Shown here: positions 1-4,243 of the stretch, piece after piece | How the letters are laid out: the number at the start of each line of letters is the position of its first letter | Numbering within the stretch: the first letter of the stretch is position 1 | Origin: Bacteroidales bacterium UBA1253 | GTDB taxonomy: Bacteria > Bacteroidota > Bacteroidia > Bacteroidales > Paludibacteraceae | Length of the DNA stretch: 8,405 bases | Direction of reading: 5' to 3' | Assembly (NCBI GenBank): GCA_002308815.1 | Contig: DBVX01000096.1 | Span: 1,533-9,937 of the forward strand | Made by a program: the position numbers and the translations under genes | The notes under the pieces: generated by a model | What the model saw: only the letters and a program-made list of their open reading frames with translations | Told to the model about the DNA's origin: nothing | Database searches by the model: none

Positions 1-177
1 GATGCCGCTGAGATGTGTATCATCGAGCTGGTTGACTACAACGAGAATATGCTCAAGGATACCAAGAAGGCAACTAAGAAAACCACCCGCCGCGCAGGAA
101 AGAAGGCCGCTCCCAAGGCAGGGGAGACACCCGTGGCGGAAGAGGCGGTTCAAGTGGAAGAACAGAAGGCTGAATAA
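1..177 (+). CDS. rplQ: 50S ribosomal protein L17, C-terminal end (5' truncated by window)
   Basis: Reading from base 1 in frame 1 gives 58 residues and a TAA at 175-177. The first part, DAAEMCIIELVDYNEN, is the conserved final strand of bacterial L17, which sits on the large ribosomal subunit near the exit tunnel. After it comes a low-complexity tail of about 39 residues, first rich in Lys, Thr and Arg (KKATKKTTRRAGKK), then in Ala and Glu. Such extended basic-then-acidic tails are familiar in Bacteroidetes L17 and are absent from the shorter E. coli protein. In most bacteria rplQ closes the alpha ribosomal operon (with rpsD and rpoA), which fits the strong hairpin found about 60 bases downstream. 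The start and the globular body lie outside the window. Identification rests on recalled family sequence rather than a search. Confidence 0.9.
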   Translation, partial: DAAEMCIIELVDYNENMLKDTKKATKKTTRRAGKKAAPKAGETPVAEEAVQVEEQKAE

Positions 178-235
178 AAGCGGTCTGGGTTGGGGAATAT
201 CCGCCCGGAAACTCTGTTTTCCTGCTTGTCAGGTC

Positions 236-273
236 AGTCAATCCCAAGCGAAAGATAATGCTTGGGATTGATT
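236..273 (+). terminator. Hairpin after rplQ, likely transcription end or 3'-end stabiliser
   Basis: TCAATCCCAAGC (238-249) and GCTTGGGATTGA (260-271) are perfect 12-base reverse complements around a 10-base loop; A236-T273 and a G237-T272 wobble extend the stem to 14. It lies about 60 bases past the rplQ stop and before the next gene, where the ribosomal operon should end. It is not a textbook intrinsic terminator, because the bases after the stem (ATCTGAAAAC) contain no T-run. It could instead protect the mRNA 3' end or attenuate read-through. The hairpin is directly visible; the termination role is inferred. Confidence 0.55.
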
Positions 274-360
274 ATCTGAAAACAGCAAAGTAGTCCGGTA
301 CTATCCTGCCGGCGTTAAGGGAGTCGTCAATTTCATCAAATAATAATAAGTCTCATTGTC

Positions 361-1689
361 ATGACGAGAAAATCTGTATTATCGGCTGTTATGTTTCTTG
401 TGTCGAGTGTAATGGTATGCGGTCTGTCGGCTCAGAGCAGTCCTGACAGGATTCGTTTGTGGGGGAACGGGTCGGTTGTCTTTACCGCACCTCTCGAAAG
501 GATCGACAGTGTCACATTCGCCTCTTCAGTCACGCCCGATCCGCAGGATGAGGACGGATTCAGGTTGAGCAAGTACGGAGTGAGAATGCCGGTTTCGGTG
601 TACGATGTACAAACCGCTTCGGATGTCCCCAATACCGACCGTTTCACCGTATTCCCTGCCAACGGCACATACCGGGTTGCAGCCTCTTCCGAAGGGGTTG
701 TGACATGGCAAATATCCGACAGTGAGGTCACTCTGACCGCAGTCGGAACAGGCAGAACAACGCTTACTGTCACGCAGGATGGGAATGATTTCAGTGCGGA
801 ATATGAAGTGGAGGTGGTGTCCGTGCTTGAGAGCCTCACTTTCACTCAGGCCTTCCTGAACGCGGATGTCTCCGATGCGTACCTTTCCCGGCTCGACACC
901 GTGGACAGTGTCTTCATCTGGACGAGCGAAAGTGGCGGACAGGTGGCTCTCCGCGCTTTTCTGATAGATGTGACGCTGGATCTTTTTTCTGACGGGTTTT
1001 ACGTTGATGAGCATTATGCCTATGCTGGTTCGCCTTCCGGCTATATAGCCTCCTTCCCCGGCAGGATGTGGTATTCACCCGCAGGGATGAATAGCGACCG
1101 CGGATTTGACTCGCCCGCTTCAGTGACAATGGGAGTGTGGAACACCCAGAGCATGGCCGTGTCCAAAGTTCTCAAGGCCGGTACGTATGTCAATGGCGCG
1201 GAGGCGTTCGAGCACGTCAGACTGGCGGTTGAAAGCTTTAACAGATATGTGGAAAGCAGCATCCCTGAAGATCTGAATGTCTTCCAGAAAGAAATGCTGA
1301 CAGCTGACACGATGGCATTCAAAGGGGCAAGGCTTATTCGCGCCAAGTATTTTGAGTCGCTGGAAGGGTACGGCTGGGACTTTATGCCTGCTGCTGTTAT
1401 CACTTCGGGTTTTATACGTCTGGCTGAACCTGACAAGTACGGGAGTATGTACTCTGTTCCGGAGGCGGAGATGAATATGATTCCCCTTGAGGGCGATAAT
1501 GGATGGGGGGTGAAAGTGATGCGTAACGAACTGACGAAACAATATACCGTGGTAAGCGATGGTTTCGAGTTCGGCGAGGCGGTCCACTACCATCACTCTA
1601 CCGCAAATGGCTGGATTTATGCTCCTATGCGCGAAACTGTCCGCCCTGGACATCGTGCGCTGACAGCTCTGCCGGCGGATGACCGGTAA
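361..1689 (+). CDS. Secreted protein with Ig-like (BIG2-type) segment, unknown function
   Basis: This 442-residue protein is not a family I can name. Residues 1-24 form a signal peptide: a basic N-terminus (TRK), a hydrophobic core, and LSA before Gln25 as a likely signal peptidase I site. Cys20 follows VMV, which is a poor lipobox, so a lipoprotein is less likely. Residues 30-53 (IRLWGNGSVVF then IDSVTF) resemble the 'xIWKNG...IDSITF' opening seen in many Bacteroidetes surface proteins. Residues about 100-155 read as a bacterial Ig-like strand pattern, with VTLTAVGTGRTTLTVT as the core. Residues about 156-442 match nothing I recognise; they are rich in aromatic residues and contain HYHH near the end. 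The start has no Shine-Dalgarno site but follows an A/T-rich leader, as is usual in this phylum. Its TAA overlaps the next ATG (TAATG), so it is probably the first gene of a three-gene operon of exported proteins. Confidence 0.8.
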   Translation: MTRKSVLSAVMFLVSSVMVCGLSAQSSPDRIRLWGNGSVVFTAPLERIDSVTFASSVTPDPQDEDGFRLSKYGVRMPVSVYDVQTASDVPNTDRFTVFPANGTYRVAASSEGVVTWQISDSEVTLTAVGTGRTTLTVTQDGNDFSAEYEVEVVSVLESLTFTQAFLNADVSDAYLSRLDTVDSVFIWTSESGGQVALRAFLIDVTLDLFSDGFYVDEHYAYAGSPSGYIASFPGRMWYSPAGMNSDRGFDSPASVTMGVWNTQSMAVSKVLKAGTYVNGAEAFEHVRLAVESFNRYVESSIPEDLNVFQKEMLTADTMAFKGARLIRAKYFESLEGYGWDFMPAAVITSGFIRLAEPDKYGSMYSVPEAEMNMIPLEGDNGWGVKVMRNELTKQYTVVSDGFEFGEAVHYHHSTANGWIYAPMRETVRPGHRALTALPADDR

Positions 1690-2354
1690 TGCCCTCCATC
1701 GTGCGTCAGTCTTATCTGTCAATGAGACATCTCTTCTTTCTGTTTCTTGTGTTTTTCGCAGCGGTGTTTGTCTCCTGCGGGACGAAGCCGCGCACACGCA
1801 TCGTTGTGCCGGAAGACGAGGTTTTCCGAAACGGCGATCTCGTACTGCGGTGCGGCTGGGGTGCGGAAAGCAGGGCTGTCACGTATGGCGGCAGGTCTGC
1901 CTATTCGCATATCGGCATTCTTGTCCGTGACGACAGTCTGAATACATGGATGGTGGTGCACGCCGTTCCCGGGGAGGCCGTGAAAGACGAACCTGAATAC
2001 ATCAAGTATGAGACACTGGAGGCTTTCTATTCTTCGGACAGAGCATGTAAAGGTGCGTGGATGCGCCTGCAATGTCCGGATTCGTCGGCGGCACTGGCAG
2101 CCGCCTACTGTCTGGACAAATACAGGGACTCCGTGCTTTTCGACAACTCCTATCTTCTTGGCGACACCTCGGAACTATACTGCTGCGAGCTGGTCTGGAG
2201 GGCGTTTTTATGTCAGGATATGGATATTACCTCCGGCAGCCGCCACGATGTTCCCACGCTCTTCTGTTCAGAAGGAGAGGCTATTTTCCCGAGCGATATA
2301 GAAAAAAGTGATAAAACGGCTTTTGTTAAACCATTTAATTCCACACAACTATGA
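1689..2354 (+). CDS. Lipoprotein, YiiX/YebB-like permuted papain (NlpC/P60-type) hydrolase
   Basis: The 221-residue product has a hydrophobic leader ending in FVSC, so Cys30 is the likely lipidated residue; no acidic residues follow it, so the usual Bacteroidetes surface-export signal is missing and a periplasm-facing lipoprotein is more likely. The mature part shows the order expected of circularly permuted papain-like enzymes (Peptidase_C92, formerly DUF830): NGDLVLR (48-54), YSHIGIL with the putative catalytic His74 (72-78), then late in the chain LYCCELVW (163-170), where Cys165 takes the nucleophile position of the family's YCSE motif. Such enzymes cut amide or ester bonds in peptides, cell wall or lipids; the substrate here is not known. 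The ATG at 1689 overlaps the previous stop, suggesting coupled translation. An internal ATG at 1722 (Met12) would give a more compact lipoprotein signal and cannot be excluded. Its stop overlaps the next start (ATGA). Confidence 0.78.
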   Translation: MPSIVRQSYLSMRHLFFLFLVFFAAVFVSCGTKPRTRIVVPEDEVFRNGDLVLRCGWGAESRAVTYGGRSAYSHIGILVRDDSLNTWMVVHAVPGEAVKDEPEYIKYETLEAFYSSDRACKGAWMRLQCPDSSAALAAAYCLDKYRDSVLFDNSYLLGDTSELYCCELVWRAFLCQDMDITSGSRHDVPTLFCSEGEAIFPSDIEKSDKTAFVKPFNSTQL

Positions 2355-2749
2355 AGAAAATGATTCTTTTGGCGGCAGTCGCACTCATAACCGTGTGCTT
2401 TGCCGCATGCACAAGTGCCAACACGCCCGAAGGCGTGACGAAAGCGTATCTCACCGCCGTACAGAAAGGCAACTATGAGAAGGCTCTCAATCTCTACTAC
2501 AGCAAGGACGCGAAACACGATAAAGAGAACGAGACCGATATTCTGCAGATGTTTGAGGACAAGATGAAGACATCCATAGAAGATAAGCAGGGTATCGCTT
2601 CTTTCGAGGTAGGTGTTGCTGAACTTTCCGAGGATGGGAACAAAGCGGTTGTCCCCTACACTGTCCATTATGGTGACGGTTCAGACAAGGAAACCGTAAT
2701 GAAGACTGTCAAGGTGGACGGCAAGTGGTATCTTGACTCCGGCAAATAA
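2351..2749 (+). CDS. Small DUF4878-like lipoprotein
   Basis: A 132-residue protein with a clear lipoprotein signal: MKKM, a hydrophobic core, then FAAC with Cys20 as the lipidated residue. The body begins TPEGVTKAYLTAVQKGNYEKA (split here by residues 25-45) and ends with VKVDGKWYLDSG. This layout, a helix that starts the domain and a closing KVDGKWY strand, is that of DUF4878, an NTF2-like/lumazine-binding-like fold common in Bacteroidetes and Firmicutes lipoproteins. The family has no established function; NTF2-like folds often bind small ligands or partner proteins. Its start codon overlaps the preceding TGA in ATGA, so it is co-translated with the C92-like lipoprotein, and a terminator hairpin follows about 43 bases after its stop, closing the operon. 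Assignment is from memory of the family pattern. Confidence 0.82.
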   Translation: MKKMILLAAVALITVCFAACTSANTPEGVTKAYLTAVQKGNYEKALNLYYSKDAKHDKENETDILQMFEDKMKTSIEDKQGIASFEVGVAELSEDGNKAVVPYTVHYGDGSDKETVMKTVKVDGKWYLDSGK

Positions 2750-2792
2750 CCGACCGGAAACAATCCAGTTATTCCTGTTTTATCACCTTCTG

Positions 2793-2816
2793 CCGGATCG
2801 TCTTATGACGGTCCGG
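2793..2816 (+). terminator. Intrinsic terminator closing the three-gene exported-protein operon
   Basis: CCGGATCGTC (2793-2802) pairs with GACGGTCCGG (2807-2816) over 10 positions, with one T-G wobble, around a TTAT tetraloop. TTTGGTT follows, a short and imperfect T-run. It begins 43 bases after the stop of the DUF4878-like gene and ends 75 bases before the next promoter, which is where an operon boundary is expected. Confidence 0.75.
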
Positions 2817-2890
2817 TTTGGTTCTGGCGGCGGATTGTGTGAACCGTCATGAGAACCGATAGGAAAATCAGAGAGAAAAACACGGGGTTG

Positions 2891-2921
2891 TTGCTGCAAT
2901 GGCGGGAATGGTGTATTTTTG
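2891..2921 (+). promoter_or_regulatory. Bacteroidetes-type promoter of the CobW-family gene
   Basis: TATTTTTG at 2914-2921 matches the Bacteroidetes -7 element TAnnTTTG exactly. A TTG at 2891-2893 (within GTTGTTG) lies 20 bases upstream, fitting the -33 element of this phylum and its usual 19-21 base spacer. Transcription would then begin a few bases after 2921, leaving a leader of roughly 25-30 bases before the ATG at 2955. It is the only full match to this pattern I noticed in an intergenic region of the window. Confidence 0.7.
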
Positions 2922-2934
2922 TGCGCTTTTAGGC

Positions 2935-2954
2935 ACTTTTTAAGACGAAAAAGT
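2935..2954 (+). promoter_or_regulatory. Inverted repeat in the leader, abutting the CobW-family start codon
   Basis: ACTTTTT (2935-2941) and AAAAAGT (2948-2954) are perfect 7-base reverse complements with the 6-base loop AAGACG. The right arm ends on the base just before the ATG. In the mRNA this A/U-rich stem would cover the A-rich stretch that substitutes for a Shine-Dalgarno site. It is weak in pairing energy (one G-C type pair per stem), so a regulatory role is a guess; the repeat itself is visible. Confidence 0.4.
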
Positions 2955-4172
2955 ATGAATGAGAATTTTTCTGTACCCGTGCTGCTGCTGACAGGCTATC
3001 TGGGCAGCGGAAAGACGACGCTGCTCAACCGCGTGCTGACGAATGAGAAAGGGATACGTTTCGCGGTGATAGTGAACGATCTGGGTGAGGTGAATATCGA
3101 TGCCGACCTGATTCAGCGTGGCGGCATCGTATCCTCGCAGGACGACAATCTGGTGGCGCTTCAGAACGGCTGCATCTGCTGCACGCTGAAGACGGATCTG
3201 CTTCAGCAGCTGCACGACCTGTGCGCCTCGCGGCAGTTCGACTATATCGTCATTGAGGCGAGCGGCATCTGCGAACCCGCCCCAATAGCGCAGACGATAT
3301 GCAATTACACGCGTATGGTGCCGTTCACCGAAGACCCCTATCCCCGTCTGGACTGTATCGTGACGGTTGTTGATGCGCTGCGGCTGCGCGATGAATTCGC
3401 ATCGGGCGATGTCTTGCAGCAAAAAGACCTTGAAGAGGAAGACCTCGCCTCTCTGGTAATCCAGCAGATTGAGTTCTGCAACCTTATTCTGCTTAACAAG
3501 GCATCGGAGATAAGCTCAACGGAACGCGAGCATGTCCGTGCAGTCATACGTGCCATCCAGCCGCAGGCGGAGATAATCGACTGCGACTACTGCGATGTGC
3601 CGATGGAACGGTTGGTGAACACGGGTCTGTTCCGCTTCGACGATGTGGCGGGCAGCGCGGCGTGGATACAAGGCGTGGAGGGCGATGTGGAAGAGCATCA
3701 CCACCACGATGAGGGCGATGATGACGATGACGACCATGATGAGGAACATCACCACGATGAGCACCACCATCATCACCACCATCACGATGACGAGGGCGAG
3801 GCAGAAGAGTACGGGGTAGGGACGTTTGTCTACTATCGCCGCCGTCCGTTCTGCCTCAACAAGTTCGATGACTTTGTGGCGCGGCTGTGGGACAAGCGTA
3901 TCATCCGCTGCAAGGGTATGTGCTACTTCTCCAACGAACCGGATATGTGCTACCTGTTCGAGCAAGCGGGCAGGCAGTTCAACCTCAAGCAGGCGGGAGA
4001 GTTCTACGCCACGATGCCCAAGGAGGAACTGATGCAGATGATGGCGCAGGACCCCATTCTGCGGCGCGACTGGGACGAGAAGTACGGCGACCGGATGCAG
4101 AAACTGGTCTTTATCGGGCAGCACCTTGACCGCGAAACCATCGAGCGCAATCTGGACAACTGTCTGGACTGA
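2955..4172 (+). CDS. COG0523/CobW-family GTPase, putative metal chaperone with His-rich tract
   Basis: The 405-residue product is a G3E-family P-loop GTPase of the CobW/YeiR/ZNG1 group, which deliver metals (zinc, cobalt and others) to client proteins in the cytoplasm. Visible motifs: Walker A GYLGSGKTT (14-22), the family's metal-binding GCICC (Cys73, Cys75, Cys76), and Walker B IVIEASG (98-104). The base-recognition motif reads NKAS (181-184), with Ser in place of the usual Asp of NKxD. Residues 246-285 are almost only His, Asp and Glu, with 16 His including a run of eight, typical of the metal-binding linker before the C-terminal domain. Residues 286-405 form the CobW C-terminal domain (IIRCKGMCYF). 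The ATG at 2955 is chosen because an in-frame TTG at 2919 lies inside the promoter. The metal and client cannot be read from the sequence; no neighbouring gene names them. Confidence 0.9.
   Translation: MNENFSVPVLLLTGYLGSGKTTLLNRVLTNEKGIRFAVIVNDLGEVNIDADLIQRGGIVSSQDDNLVALQNGCICCTLKTDLLQQLHDLCASRQFDYIVIEASGICEPAPIAQTICNYTRMVPFTEDPYPRLDCIVTVVDALRLRDEFASGDVLQQKDLEEEDLASLVIQQIEFCNLILLNKASEISSTEREHVRAVIRAIQPQAEIIDCDYCDVPMERLVNTGLFRFDDVAGSAAWIQGVEGDVEEHHHHDEGDDDDDDHDEEHHHDEHHHHHHHHDDEGEAEEYGVGTFVYYRRRPFCLNKFDDFVARLWDKRIIRCKGMCYFSNEPDMCYLFEQAGRQFNLKQAGEFYATMPKEELMQMMAQDPILRRDWDEKYGDRMQKLVFIGQHLDRETIERNLDNCLD
3690..3800 (+). repeat. Low-complexity His/Asp/Glu-coding tract inside the CobW-family gene
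   Basis: This stretch is made of CAT, CAC, GAT, GAC and GAG codons and codes for residues 246-282, including HHHH, a run of six Asp, HHH and a run of eight His. Codons are mixed (CAC and CAT, GAT and GAC), which indicates long-term maintenance rather than a recent slippage event, although such tracts often vary in length between strains. In the protein it forms a likely disordered metal-binding linker between the GTPase and C-terminal domains. Confidence 0.85.
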
Positions 4173-4183
4173 GTCGGAAAAAA

Positions 4184-4219
4184 TCCGAATACTCCGAATA
4201 CTCCGAATACTCTGAATAT
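4184..4219 (+). repeat. Four tandem 9-base repeats between the CobW-family gene and gcvP
   Basis: Three identical copies of TCCGAATAC start at 4184, 4193 and 4202; a fourth copy at 4211, TCTGAATAT, differs at two bases. The array begins 12 bases after the CobW-family stop and ends 24 bases before the gcvP ATG. TCGGA at 4174-4178 can pair with the TCCGA that opens any of the three perfect copies. It may be a protein-binding array, an RNA element or a slippage product; nothing in the sequence decides which. Confidence 0.85.
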
Positions 4220-4243
4220 CAACAACAAAAACAATACAAAACT

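Noticed and set aside
295..313. CCGG repeats flanking a short spacer before the first exported-protein gene
   Set aside because: Only four self-complementary bases on each side; too short to call an operator or hairpin.
526..1014. - strand open frames across the secreted-protein gene (for example 526-1014 and 1120-1797)
   Set aside because: They overlap a gene with a clear signal peptide and operon overlaps, and their products show no motifs or export signals.
2919..2954. TTG start giving 12 more residues to the CobW-family protein
   Set aside because: The TTG is part of the predicted -7 promoter element, and the family normally begins a few residues before the Walker A strand, as the ATG at 2955 does.
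3696..3791. Artificial His-tag or vector sequence
   Set aside because: The His tract is internal, mixed with Asp and Glu, uses mixed codons and sits at the linker where many COG0523 proteins carry natural His-rich segments.
4184..4219. CRISPR-like repeat array
   Set aside because: The units are 9 bases and directly adjacent with no spacers, and no cas gene is present.
4173..4243. Glycine riboswitch upstream of gcvP
   Set aside because: The gap is only 71 bases, is filled with 9-base repeats and an A-rich leader, and lacks the paired aptamer structure such riboswitches need.
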